Made by a program: the position numbers and the translations under genes
Notes under the pieces: generated by a model
Databases searched by the model: none
What the model saw: the letters and a program-made list of their open reading frames with translations, nothing else
Told to the model about the DNA's origin: nothing
Shown here: positions 27,201 through 35,900 of the stretch, piece after piece
Layout: each line of letters begins with the position of its first letter
Position numbering within the stretch: position 1 is the first letter of the stretch
Origin: Hyphomicrobiales bacterium
GTDB lineage: Bacteria > Pseudomonadota > Alphaproteobacteria > Rhizobiales > Beijerinckiaceae
Length of the DNA: 64,000 bases
Assembly (NCBI GenBank): GCA_027483895.1
Contig: JAIXTP010000011.1
Location: 1 to 64,000 of the forward strand
Direction: 5' to 3'

Positions 27201-28065
27201 CACCGCGCAGATCGCCGCCATGGAAACGGCCGATCTCGCGATCCTGAAGGCGACGAACGTGTCGGCCCTCGGCACCGATCAGATCGCGGCGCTGACGACG
27301 ACGCAGATCGAAGCGATGTCCTCGTCGCAATTCGCGGCTCTGGGCACGTCACAGATCGCGGGCCTGACCTCCGAGCAGATCGCGGCCATCGAAACGACGG
27401 ATCTGAGGGCGCTCAACGCCTCGCGGATCGCGGCGATGAGCACCGAACAGCTCGCGGCGCTGACCACGACGCAGGCGGCCTCGCTCACCGACGCGCAGAT
27501 CGCCTCGCTGACGTCGAGCGCGGTCGGGGCTCTGGAGACGAGCGATCTCGTCGCTCTGGCCACCGCGACGCTGCGCGCGCTGACGACGAGCCAGCTCGGC
27601 GGCCTCTCGACCGAGCAGATCGCGGCCCTGACGACGGTTCAGATCGACGCGCTCTCCGCGACCCAGATCGCGGGCCTGAGCACGACGCAGATCGAGGCTC
27701 TCGAGACCGAGGATCTCGCGGCGCTGAGGACCGACCAGATCCGTTCGCTGACCACCACGCAGACGGCGGCGTTGACGACCGACCAGATCGCCGCGCTGAC
27801 GACCGAACAGGTGAACGCGCTCACTGATCTGCAGCTCGTGAATCTCAGCACCACCCAGATCCGCGCGCTCGAAACGACGGATGTGGCCGCCCTGCAGACG
27901 AACCGTCTGACGGCGCTGAGCACGGAGCAGATCGCGGCGCTGACGACCGATCAGATCGTGTCTCTCGGCACGGCGCAGGTGAACGCTCTGACCAACGATC
28001 AGGTCTTCGCGCTCACGACCGAACAGCTGGCGGCCATGTCGACCGACCAGATGGCGGCCATCTGA
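21205..28065 (+). CDS. Giant octapeptide-repeat protein 1 (2286 aa), late flagellar regulon candidate
   Basis: A 19-residue head (MTTINSVNLGYSQLPISNI) is followed by 283 unbroken octapeptides and a final AAI. The consensus octad is A-A-L-T/S-T/S-x-Q-I/V/L. Octads group in sevens; the seventh is a variant, about A-A-M-E-T-A-D-L. Composition is almost only Ala, Leu, Thr, Ser, Gln, Ile, Asp, Glu, with no Cys or Trp and very few aromatics, so the protein is Thr/Ser-rich and acidic. No signal peptide, membrane segment or known domain is visible. The L-T-x-x-Q-I core fits a helix N-cap box with hydrophobic staple, suggesting a rod or solenoid of short helices (inference). A FliA-like promoter precedes it and a GT-like gene lies upstream. 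Function unknown; surface fibre, adhesin or flagellum-exported protein are candidates. Confidence 0.9.
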   Translation: MTTINSVNLGYSQLPISNIAALPTAQIAALSTAQIQTLSTSQVAALTSDQIVALRTDQMAALSATQIAALRTNQIAALETVDLAAIPTAIIATLSSTQIGALTTDQLSALSTQSLVAVSAGGLAGLSSGQIAALTTSQAAALRATQIGALSADQIAAMETQDLAALGTDRIAVLSTSQIEALTTDQVQALTQLQAMSLKVTQLAILSSAQIAAMETADLAALKTNQILALTTTQTAALTTDQIQALGTAQAATLTAVQLASLSSDQIAAMETADLAAVKATNIASLGTSQTAALTTAQIVALTTAQAAGLTTAQIAALGTDQIAAMETADLRALNAARVGALTSAQVAALDSVQIASLTAAQITGLTSASIAAIETADIAAIATAALAAMSTAQLAGLSTDQIATLTSTQVNALTATQIGGLSTAQVAAFETADLAAMRTNQLAALRTAQIAAMTTDQVVALTTAQVSTLTGGQIAALNSEQIAAMETADLAALRPAQIAALTSTQIAALTTDQIAALTTAQAAGLSAAQMAGLRTDQIAALETQDLAALKAANVGGLSTSQMAAMTTAQIVALNTAQTLALGTQQIAALTSDQIAAFETVDLRTLVAARIGALNSEQIAALTTAQAASLTAAQIANLSSASFAAMETSDLVALGTAVIAAMTTAQIAGLSSEQIAALTTTQVNALTAGQIAKLSTAQIAALETDDLAALRTNQISALTSTQMAALTSTQIEALTTAQAAALSAAQTAALGTDQIAAMETADLAALKAANVAALGTAQIAALSSDQIVALTTAQAAGLTTAQLAALGTSQIAAMETADLRALNAARIGALTTELLAALDTAQIASLTSAQVTALTSAQIAAIETADLVNLTTSALAVLTTAQLAGLSTEQVASLTTAQVTALTAAQVAGLSSAQIAALETADLVAMRTLQIGALRTAQIAALTSDQIAALTTTQIGALSGGQIAALGTEQIAAMETADLAVLSVTQFGALRTAQIGAMTTDQIVALTTTQSTNLSAAQIGALRTDQIAAMQTADLAALKASLVGGLATDRIAALTTDQIVALTSVQVQALTSQQVAALTTDQIAAMETGDLRTLVAGRIGAMGTDQIAALTTSQAASLTAAQIAGLSSASFAAMETADLVALATSVIAAMTTAQLAGLSSEQIAALTTAQVNALTVVQIGGLSTTQIAALETEDLAALRTNQITALGTGQIAALTSTQIEALTTAQAAALSATQTAALGTEQIAALETADLAALKAANFASLGTAQTAALTSSQIVALTTAQTAALTTAQIATLGTSQLAAMETADLRALAASRIGAMTTEQLAALDTAQVASLTSTQIASLTSAQIAAIETADLVNLTTAALASLSTAQLAGLSTDQIVALTIAQVNAMTAAQIAGLSSTQIAAIETADLAALRTIQIAALRTAQITALTSDQIVALSTAQVNALSPDRIAALLTSQIAALETDDIASLKLLQAAALTSDQAAALTTDQIVALTTAQAANLSALQLNALGTEQIAAMETADLATVKASLLTGLGTAQIAGMTTAQIVGLTSTQIAALSTQQIAALTTDQVAAMETVDLRALNAARVGAMTSDQIVALTTAQAASLTVDQIASLTSAQFAAMETSDLAALSTAVIAGMTTRQLAGLSSDQIVALTSTQLNALSITQIAGLSTAQAAAIETADLAALRTNQITALNTAQIAGLTSDQIVALTTAQASVLTATQTAALGTDQIAAMETADLAVLKAANFASLGTAQTAALTSEQIVALTTAQAAGLTTAQIATLGTSQIAAFQTADLRALNAARIGALTSEQIAALDSSQIASLISTQTTALTSAQIAAIETADLAALSTAVLAGLTTAQLAGLSTDQIATLTSSQMQALSASQLTGLSTAQVAAIETADLAALSTIQIAAFRTVQIAALTSDQVAALTTAQASALAPDRIAAMTTSQIAAMETADLAALRLTQTAALTSGQVAALTTDQIVALTTAQAFGLSTEQIRALGTAQIAAMETADLAILKATNVSALGTDQIAALTTTQIEAMSSSQFAALGTSQIAGLTSEQIAAIETTDLRALNASRIAAMSTEQLAALTTTQAASLTDAQIASLTSSAVGALETSDLVALATATLRALTTSQLGGLSTEQIAALTTVQIDALSATQIAGLSTTQIEALETEDLAALRTDQIRSLTTTQTAALTTDQIAALTTEQVNALTDLQLVNLSTTQIRALETTDVAALQTNRLTALSTEQIAALTTDQIVSLGTAQVNALTNDQVFALTTEQLAAMSTDQMAAI
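21262..28062 (+). repeat. Four-level coding repeat: 24 / 168 / 648+816 / 1464 bp
   Basis: 24-bp octad units run in phase from 21262 to the stop. Seven units make a 168-bp block ending in the E-T-x-D-L variant. A shortened six-octad block begins at 21550, 22198, 23014, 23662, 24478, 25126, 25942, 26590 and 27406, so spacing alternates exactly 648 and 816 bp (27 and 34 octads), giving a 1464-bp super-repeat four times. The array ends exactly one 648-bp unit after 27406 plus three codons. Copies differ by many synonymous changes. Confidence 0.95.
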
Positions 28066-28072
28066 CGACGGA

Positions 28073-28096
28073 GGCCGGGCGTTCCGACGCCCGGCC
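28073..28096. terminator. Hairpin between giant gene 1 and the convergent glycosyltransferase
   Basis: GGCCGGGCGT and ACGCCCGGCC form a perfect 10-bp stem with a TCCG loop, 7 bp after the giant-gene stop. There is no long U-run; it could serve both converging transcripts. Confidence 0.6.
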
Positions 28097-28100
28097 CGCT

Positions 28101-28805
28101 TCAGCGATAGTTCGAGAAGCGGGGCTCGATCGGCGCCTGCATGAGGCGATCGCGCCGCTCGTAGGTCAGCGGGTGGAAGATCTCGCCCAGAAGCTCGGCC
28201 CAACGCAGCGGGTAATCCGATTTCTTGCCGTCGGGCAGGATGACGCCGGTCTGGTCCAGCGGATGCTGCGCCGGAGACGCCTTCAGCGCGGGCAGCTTCG
28301 CGTCGAGCAGCGCTTCCGTGCGTTCCAGCCAGAGCCGCGTGAGTTCCGTCCGCGGCTTGAAGATGAAGGCGCACAGGCCGATCAGCTCGGCATGGGCGGC
28401 GCGGATGCGGTCGCCGAGCTCCCCGGTCACGTGGGGCATGCCGTGCGCCAGCTCCGTGTAGCCCAAGGCGTCCTTGTCGGATTCTTCGAGCATCTTGAAG
28501 AATACGCTCCAATGCTTGGAGGTATACTTGATGTCCGTATAGCCGCCGCCGAAATGGTGCATCAGGTAGCAGCGCAGATAGTCCGACTTGTGAACCGAGC
28601 TGAGATGCTCGTAGGCCGGATGCAGCGGATGCCCCTCGCGCACCCATTCGGACACGCTGCCGCGGTTCACGAAGGCCACCGGGCAGCCGGTATTCGAGAA
28701 GATCGACCAGATCGCCTGCAGCCGCGGCTCGGACATCAGTTCCGGGCCGGTCCAGAGGCAGAAGATCGTGCGGCTCTTCAGTCCGTCGAAGTCGTCGGGG
28801 ATCAT
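28101..28805 (-). CDS. Glycosyltransferase with sugar-binding DXD-region domain
   Basis: A 234-residue protein of the Gly_transf_sug/Caps_synth type (GT32-like, GT-A fold). The core SSVHKSDYLRCYLMHHFGGG followed by YTDIKYTSKHW (about 90-120) matches the 'sDllRy..Ly.yGGiY.D.D' signature. The second Asp of DXD is replaced by Lys (D-I-K), so metal use may differ. Such enzymes transfer hexoses or N-acetylhexosamines. It lies 37 bp downstream of the GT2 gene and shares its sigma-54 promoter. Confidence 0.8.
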   Translation of the reverse strand: MIPDDFDGLKSRTIFCLWTGPELMSEPRLQAIWSIFSNTGCPVAFVNRGSVSEWVREGHPLHPAYEHLSSVHKSDYLRCYLMHHFGGGYTDIKYTSKHWSVFFKMLEESDKDALGYTELAHGMPHVTGELGDRIRAAHAELIGLCAFIFKPRTELTRLWLERTEALLDAKLPALKASPAQHPLDQTGVILPDGKKSDYPLRWAELLGEIFHPLTYERRDRLMQAPIEPRFSNYR

Positions 28806-28842
28806 GGCGTGACCCGGGCGGGAGCGAGGGGGCGCGGACGCA

Positions 28843-29643
28843 TCACAGCGTCTCGGCGGGAATGGCGAGGCCGAGCAGCCGGAAGAGCGCCGAGCGCTCC
28901 TCCTTCAGCTCCGGCGTGGGCGCGGGATGCCGGCGATAGACGTAGAGATAGTCGAGCACGGCATTGAAATCGGTCGCGTTGCGGCTGCTGCCGCGGCGGT
29001 CGGTGGTCTCGTCGTCCACCTCGAACACGCGCGACCCGCAGAACGGGACATGCACGGGCATGCCGCGATCGATGACCGAGAGCAGGAAATCCCAGTCCTC
29101 GTAGGCGCGCATATGCGGATCGAAGGCGAGATCCTGCAGGACGTGGCGCGGAAAGGCGAAGCAGGACATGTGGATCCTGTTCTTCACGTAGATCTGCGGG
29201 GTCAGCGCGGCCGAGAGATCGAGCGGCAGTTCGCCGAGGATCTCGGTCTTGGTCTTCAGCCGGCGCTCCTTGACCACCGTGCAGTCGAAATGCAGCGGAA
29301 GACCGCGCGCGACCGCGTCGCAGCCGGCGAGCCCGGCGAGCAGGCCCGGGTGCCAGGCGTCGTCGTCGTCGAGAAACAGGACGTAGCGGCCGCGCGCGAG
29401 GCCGAGCGCGACATTGCGGCTCGCCGACGGACCGGGCGGCCCGTTGCGGCGGATGAAGACGTCGCCGGGCCCGAGCAGCGCGTTGCACACGGCGTCCGTC
29501 GGCTTGTCGGCCACGTCGGACACCACGATCGTCTCGAAGGGGAAGGGCGAGTCCTGCCCCTTGATCGACTCCAGCGCCCGCTCGAGCAGATGCGCGCGTT
29601 TGTGGGTCGGCACGATCACGGAGAAAAAGGGCTGTTCGTTCAC
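28843..29643 (-). CDS. Family 2 glycosyltransferase
   Basis: A 266-residue GT-A enzyme. The N-terminal FFSVIVPTHKRAHLLERALE is the usual GT2 start, the metal-binding acidic cluster is VLFLDDDDAWHPGLL near residues 90-103, and a C-terminal acceptor-side region holds YEDWDFLLSVIDRG near 180. There are no membrane segments, so it acts in the cytoplasm. A sigma-54 promoter 140 bp upstream drives it together with the DXD-type gene, divergently from giant gene 2. Donor sugar unknown. Confidence 0.9.
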   Translation of the reverse strand: MNEQPFFSVIVPTHKRAHLLERALESIKGQDSPFPFETIVVSDVADKPTDAVCNALLGPGDVFIRRNGPPGPSASRNVALGLARGRYVLFLDDDDAWHPGLLAGLAGCDAVARGLPLHFDCTVVKERRLKTKTEILGELPLDLSAALTPQIYVKNRIHMSCFAFPRHVLQDLAFDPHMRAYEDWDFLLSVIDRGMPVHVPFCGSRVFEVDDETTDRRGSSRNATDFNAVLDYLYVYRRHPAPTPELKEERSALFRLLGLAIPAETL

Positions 29644-29783
29644 GGCACGCGGTCTCGTCGCGGGGCGATCTCTTCCGCCGGACGGGCCCCGCGCTCCGTC
29701 CGCCGCAATGCTGCGGCCGCATCGGCGGACCCTTCCGAAAGCTCGGGTCGGGGGCCGATACGCACCGCTTCATCGAATTCTCA

Positions 29784-29797
29784 GCAAATCCCGTGCC
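29784..29797 (-). promoter_or_regulatory. Sigma-54 promoter of the glycosyltransferase pair
   Basis: On the minus strand CGGCACG-GGAT-TTGCT, with GG at 29797-29796 and GC at 29785-29784, separated by exactly 10 bases. It agrees with the consensus TGGCACG-N4-TTGCW except for the first T. Points to the gene starting at 29643. Confidence 0.75.
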
Positions 29798-29830
29798 GGA
29801 TCTTCACCGCGCGTTCACGACATCGTGGTT

Positions 29831-29865
29831 GCGAATTTCTTAAAGAACCCGGGTCCGCGACCGTC
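29831..29865 (+). promoter_or_regulatory. FliA(sigma-28)-like promoter of giant gene 2
   Basis: GCGAATT, TTAAA at 29840-29844, 13 bases, CGACCGTC at 29858-29865. Same element and spacing as before giant gene 1. It ends 57 bp before the ATG. Confidence 0.65.
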
Positions 29866-29922
29866 CTTCCTGTCTGAGCGCATCCCCCGTCCGGGAGGCG
29901 CGATCGGATTTCGGAGCGGCGG

Positions 29923-32900
29923 ATGACCACTGTCAGTACGATCAGCGGCCTGACCTACAGCACTTTTCCGCTGACCAATCTGTCGTCGATGTCGACGAGC
30001 CAGATCGCGACGCTGTCGACCAGCCAGATCCGATCGCTCTCGACGGCTCAGCTCGCGACGCTCACGACCGATCAGATCGTCGCGCTCACGACCACGCAGG
30101 CCGCCGCGCTGACCTCCACGCAGGTCCGCGCGCTCGGGACCGACCAGATCGCGGCGCTGCAGACGGAAGACCTCGCCGCCGTGGTCACGGCGGGGATTTC
30201 CGGGCTCAGCAGCACGCAGCTCGCGGCGCTGAATTCCGACCAGATCGCGGCGCTGACGACGGGCCAGCTTGCCGCGGTCGGCACCGACGCGCTGACGGGC
30301 ATGTCGAGCGACCAGATCGCCGCCCTGACGACGCAACAGGTGCGCGCGCTGACCGCGAACCAGCTCACCTCGCTGTCGACCGAGCAGATCGCCGCCTTCG
30401 AGACGCGCGACGTCGCCGCGCTGCAGACGACCCAGCTGACGTCGCTCACGACGCGCCAGATCGAGGCGATGTCGACCGACCAGATCGTCGCGCTCACCCA
30501 GCTGCAGGCGATGTCGCTCAAGGTCATCCAGCTCGCCGCGCTCAACACCGGACAGGTCGCCGCGCTCGCGACCGACGATCTGCAGTCGCTCACGGTCACG
30601 CAGCTGAGCGGGCTCACGATCGGTCAGGTCGCCGCCCTCACCTCCGACCAGATCGTCGCGCTGACGACCGGGCAGGTCGCGGGGCTCACCAACGCGCAGA
30701 TCGGCGCGCTGACGACCGCCCAGCTGGCGGCGATGGCGACGGACGACCTGCAGGCGGTCAAGAGCTCGCAGCTCGCCGCGCTGAAGACCTCGCAGGTCAC
30801 CGCGCTGACCTCCGACCAGATCGTCGCGCTCACCACCGCCCAGATGGGCGGGCTGACCGCCGCCCAGATCGCGGCGATGTCGACGGACCAGATCCGCGCC
30901 CTCGAGACCGCCGATCTTCAGGCGCTGCGCCCCAACCAGATCTCCGCCCTGACCACCGCGCAGACGGCCGCGCTGACGACGACGCAGATCGCCGCGCTGC
31001 GGACCTCGCAGAGCAGCGCCATGACGACCGCGCAGGCCGCCGCGCTCACCACCGAGCAGGTGGTCGCGCTGACGACCGCGCAGGTTTCGACGCTCACCAA
31101 CGCGCAGCTCGCGGCCCTGACGACCGAGCAGGTGCGCGCGTTGGAGACGAACGATCTGCAGGCGCTCCGCGCGCTCCAGATCGCCGCGATGACGACGACG
31201 CAGGCGGCCGCGCTGACGACCGACCAGATCGTCGCGCTGAAGACCGATCAGGCAGCCGCGCTCACCAACGCGCAGCTGGCGGCCCTGACGAGCGACCAGA
31301 TCCAGGCGCTGGAATCGTCCGATCTCCGCGCGCTTCGGAACACCCAGATCGCGGCGCTGACCACCGCTCAGGTCGCGGCGCTGACGACCGACCAGATCGT
31401 CGCGCTGACCACCACGCAGGCGGGCGCGCTGACGACGGCGCAGGTGAACGCGCTCACGACGGACCAGATTCAGGCGCTCGAGACCGCCGATCTGCAGCAA
31501 CTGACCGCGACCGGCCTCGCCGCGCTCCGGACCGATCAGGCCGCGGCGCTGACTTCCTCGCAGACGGCGGCGCTTCTCGCGCGTCAGGTCACCGGCCTGA
31601 CGACGGCGCAGATCCGCGCGCTGGAGACCGACGATCTCGCGGTGATGACCACGGCGTCGCTCGCGGCCTTGTCGGCCACGCAGTTCGCGGCCTTCACCTC
31701 CGACCAGATCATCGCCCTGACGACGGCCCAGACCGCCGCGCTGACCAATGCTCAGGTCGCGGCGCTGACCACCGACCAGATCAAGGCGCTCGCCACCGAC
31801 GATCTGCAGGCGCTGCGCACCGCGCAGCTGACGGCGATGACGACGGCGCAGGCCGCCGCATTGACGAGCGACCAGATCGTCGCCCTGACCACGTCGCAGA
31901 CCGGCGCGCTCACCAATGCCCAGCTCGGCGCGCTGACGAGCGATCAGCTCCGTGCGATGGCGACGGATGACCTGCAGGCCCTGAAGGTCGGCCAGCTCCC
32001 GGCGCTCAAGACGAACCAGATCGCGGCGCTGCTGACCGACCAGATCGTCGCGCTGACGACGGCGCAGGTCGCCGCGCTGACCAATTCCCAGATCTCGGCC
32101 CTGACGACGGATCAGGTGCGGGCCATGGAGACCGCCGACCTGCAGGCGCTGCGCGCCGGCCAGATCGCCGCCTTCACCACCGAACAGATCGCCGCCATGT
32201 CCACCGAGCAGGTGGCGGCGCTGACGACCGCGCAGGCCGCGGCGCTGACCAATGTTCAGGCGGCCGCCCTGACGACCGAACAGGTGCAGGCGCTGGAGAC
32301 GGCGGATCTGCAGCAGCTCGTGGCGGGTCGCCTCGCCTCGATGTCCTCCGACCAGATCGCCGCGCTGACGACCGGGCAGGTCTCCGCGCTGTTGTCGCGT
32401 CAGGTCGGGACGCTGACGACGGACCAGATCCGCGCCATCGAGACCGACGACATCGCGCAGCTGACGACGGCGACGCTCGCGGCGCTGAGCGGCACCCAGT
32501 TCGCCGCGCTGACCACCGACCAGATCGTGGCGCTGACGACCGCGCAGACCGCGGCGCTGACCAACGCCCAGCTCGCGGCCCTGAACAGCGACCAGATCCG
32601 GGCGCTCGCGACCGACGATCTGCAGGCGCTGACGAACGCGCAGATCGCGCGCCTCGGCAATTCGCAGGTCGCGGCCCTCACGACGGACCAGATCGTCGCC
32701 CTGACGACGGGGCAGGCCGCCTCCCTGACCGGCGCGCAGCTCGCCGCGATGACGACGGACCAGATCCGCGCCATCGAGACCGGCGACCTTCAGGCGCTGA
32801 CGAACGCGCAGATCGCGGCGATGACGACGCTGCAGGCCTCGTCGCTGACGACCGAACAGATCGTCGCGCTGACCACCGCGCAGGCCTCGTCGCTGACGAA

Positions 32901-35900
32901 CGCGCAGCTCGCCGGCCTGACGACCGAACAGGTCCAGGCGTTGGAGACGAACGATCTCCGCGCGCTCCGGAACACTCAGGTCGCGGCTCTGACCTCAGAT
33001 CAGGCGGCCGCTCTGACGACCGATCAGGTCGTCGCGCTGACCACCGCGCAGGCGGGAAGCCTGACCCGGAGCCAGGTCGCCGCCATGACGACCGAGCAGA
33101 TCGCTGCGCTCGAAACGGCGGATCTGCAGCAGCTCACCGCCGGCCATTTCGCCTCGATGAGCACGGCCCAGATCGCCGCGCTGACGACCGCGCAGGTCGC
33201 TTCGCTCGCGGCCCGGCAGGTCACGAGCCTGAACTCCGACCAGATCCGCGCGCTCGAGACCGAGGACCTCGCGGTTCTGACGACGGCGACGCTGGCCGCG
33301 CTCGGCGGCGCCCAGATCGCCGCGATGACCACGGACCAGATCGACGCGCTCACGACGACGCAGGCGGCCGCACTGACGGCCCAGCAGGTGGCGGTGCTCA
33401 CCTCCGACCAGCTGAAGGCGCTCGCGACCGACGATCTTCAGGCTCTGCGCAGCAGCCAGATCACGGCGCTGACGGCGCAGCAGGTGACGGCCTTCACCAG
33501 CGACCAGATCGTCGCGCTGACGACCTCGCAGGTCGCGGCCATGACGGCCGCCCAGGTGGCCGCCCTGACCTCCGATCAGGTCCAGAGCCTCGCGACCGAC
33601 GACCTGCAGGCCCTGAGAACCGCCCAGATCGCCGCGCTCACGACCGCTCAGGCAGCGTCGATGACGAGCGACCAGATCGTCGCGCTGACGACGATGCAGG
33701 CCGCCGCGCTCACCAACGCCCAGCTCGCGGGCCTGAGCACGGACCAGATCCGGGCGATGGAGACGGCCGACCTTCAGGCCCTCCGCAACACGCAGATCGC
33801 CGCGCTGACCACGCTGCAGACCTCGAAGCTGACCAGCGATCAGGTGGTCGCGCTGACCACCGCGCAGGCCTCCTCGCTCACCACGGCGCAGATCGCCGCG
33901 CTGACCAGCGAGCAGATCCATGCGCTGGAGACGAACGATCTCCGCGCGCTGAAGAACACGCAGATCTCGGCCTTCACCACGGCGCAGGCCGCCCAGCTGA
34001 CCACCTCGCAGATCGTGGCGCTCGCCACCGGCCAGATCGCGGCCCTGACGACGGCCCAGCTGGCCGCGCTCGGCAGCGACCAGCTGCAGGCGCTGGAGAC
34101 GGCCGATCTGCAGCAGCTCAGCGCCCTGCAGTTCGCCGCGCTGACGACGACGCAGACCGCCGCGCTGACGACCGCGCAGGCCGCGGCCCTGACCTCACGC
34201 CAGACGGCCGGCCTGACGACGGATCAGATCCGTGCGATCGAGACCGAAGATCTCGCCGTGATGACCACGGCCGCGCTCTCGGCCCTGAATGCCGGCCAGA
34301 TCGCCGCGATGACGTCCGACCAGATCGTCGCGCTGACCACGAGCCAGTTCGCCGCGCTCTCCAACGCCCAGATCCAGGCCCTGACCTCGGACCAGATCCG
34401 CGCGATGGCGACCGACGATCTCGAAGCCCTCCGCACGGCCCAGATCGCGGCCATGACGACGCTGCAGGCGAGCTCGCTGACCAGCGACCAGATCGTCGCG
34501 CTGACCACCGCGCAGGCGTCCTCGCTGACGAATGCGCAGCTCGCGGGCCTCACGACCGACCAGCTCCGCGCCATGGCGACGGACGATCTGCAGGCCCTGA
34601 GAAACACGCAGATCGCGGCGCTCACCACGCTGCAGGCCGCCTCGCTCACCTCCGACCAGATCGTCGCGCTGACCTCGACGCAGACCGCCTCGCTCACCAA
34701 CGCTCAGGTCGCGGCCCTGACCTCCGACCAGCTGCGGGCGCTCGAGACGGGCGACCTGCAGGCGCTCAGGAACACGCAGCTCGCCGCGCTGACCACCGCG
34801 CAGGCCGCCGCCCTGACGACCGACCAGATCGTCGCGCTGACCACCCAGCAGATGGGCGGGCTCACGCTGACGCAGGTGGCCGCGCTCGGTACCGACCAGA
34901 TCCAGGCGCTCGAAACCGCCGATCTGCAGGCGCTGAGGAACGATCAGTTCATGGCGCTGACGACGGCACAGACCGCCGCGCTGACCACGGCCCAGATCGT
35001 CGCGATGACCTCGCTGCAGGCGGGCGCCATGACCACCGCCCAGGCGGCGGCGCTCACGACCGACCAGATCCAGGCCCTGCAGACCAACGATCTGCAGCAG
35101 TTCTCGGCCGCCGATCTGACCGCGATGTCGACCGCGCAGCTCGCGGCGCTCACCACCATGCAGGCCGCGGCCCTTTCGGCCCGGCAGGCATCCGGCCTGA
35201 GCTCCGACCAGATCCGCGCGCTGGAGACCGAAGACCTCGCGGCCATGACGACGGCCACGCTGTCCGGCCTCTCGGCGACGCTCGTCTCGGCCCTCACCTC
35301 GGACCAGATCGTCGCCCTGACGACCTCGCAGGTCGCGGGCATGACCGCCGCGCAGGTCGCCGGCCTGACGACGGACCAGATCCGCGCGATGGAGACGACC
35401 GACCTTCGGGTTCTGTCGAACGCGCAGGTCACGGCCATGACGACGGCGCAGGCCGCCGCGCTGACCACCGACCAGATCGTCGCCCTCACCTCGACGCAGA
35501 CGGCGGCCATGACGGCGGCACAGGTCGCCGCCCTGACGAGCGATCAGGTCCAGGCGCTCGAGACCGGCGATCTTCAGGCGATGAGGAACGACCAGATCTC
35601 GGCCCTCACCACCGCCCAGACCGCCGCGATGACCACCGCGCAGGTGGCGGCGCTCACCACGACGCAGACCGCTTCGCTGACCACCGCGCAGGTCCGCGCG
35701 CTGACCACCGAGCAGCTGCAGGCGATGGAGACGGCCGATCTCGTCCGGCTGGCGGCCAACCGCATCGGAGCGCTGACGACGGACCAGACGGTCGCGCTGA
35801 CCACGACGCAGGCCGCCGCGCTCACGGCCGGTCAGGTCGCGGGCCTGACCACGGCGCAGATCCGGGCGCTCGAGACCGACGATCTCGCGGTCCTCGCCAC

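Noticed and set aside
21262-28062. CRISPR-like array because of regular 24-bp periodicity
   Set aside because: Repeats are contiguous, without spacers, diverged at synonymous positions and translate in one frame.
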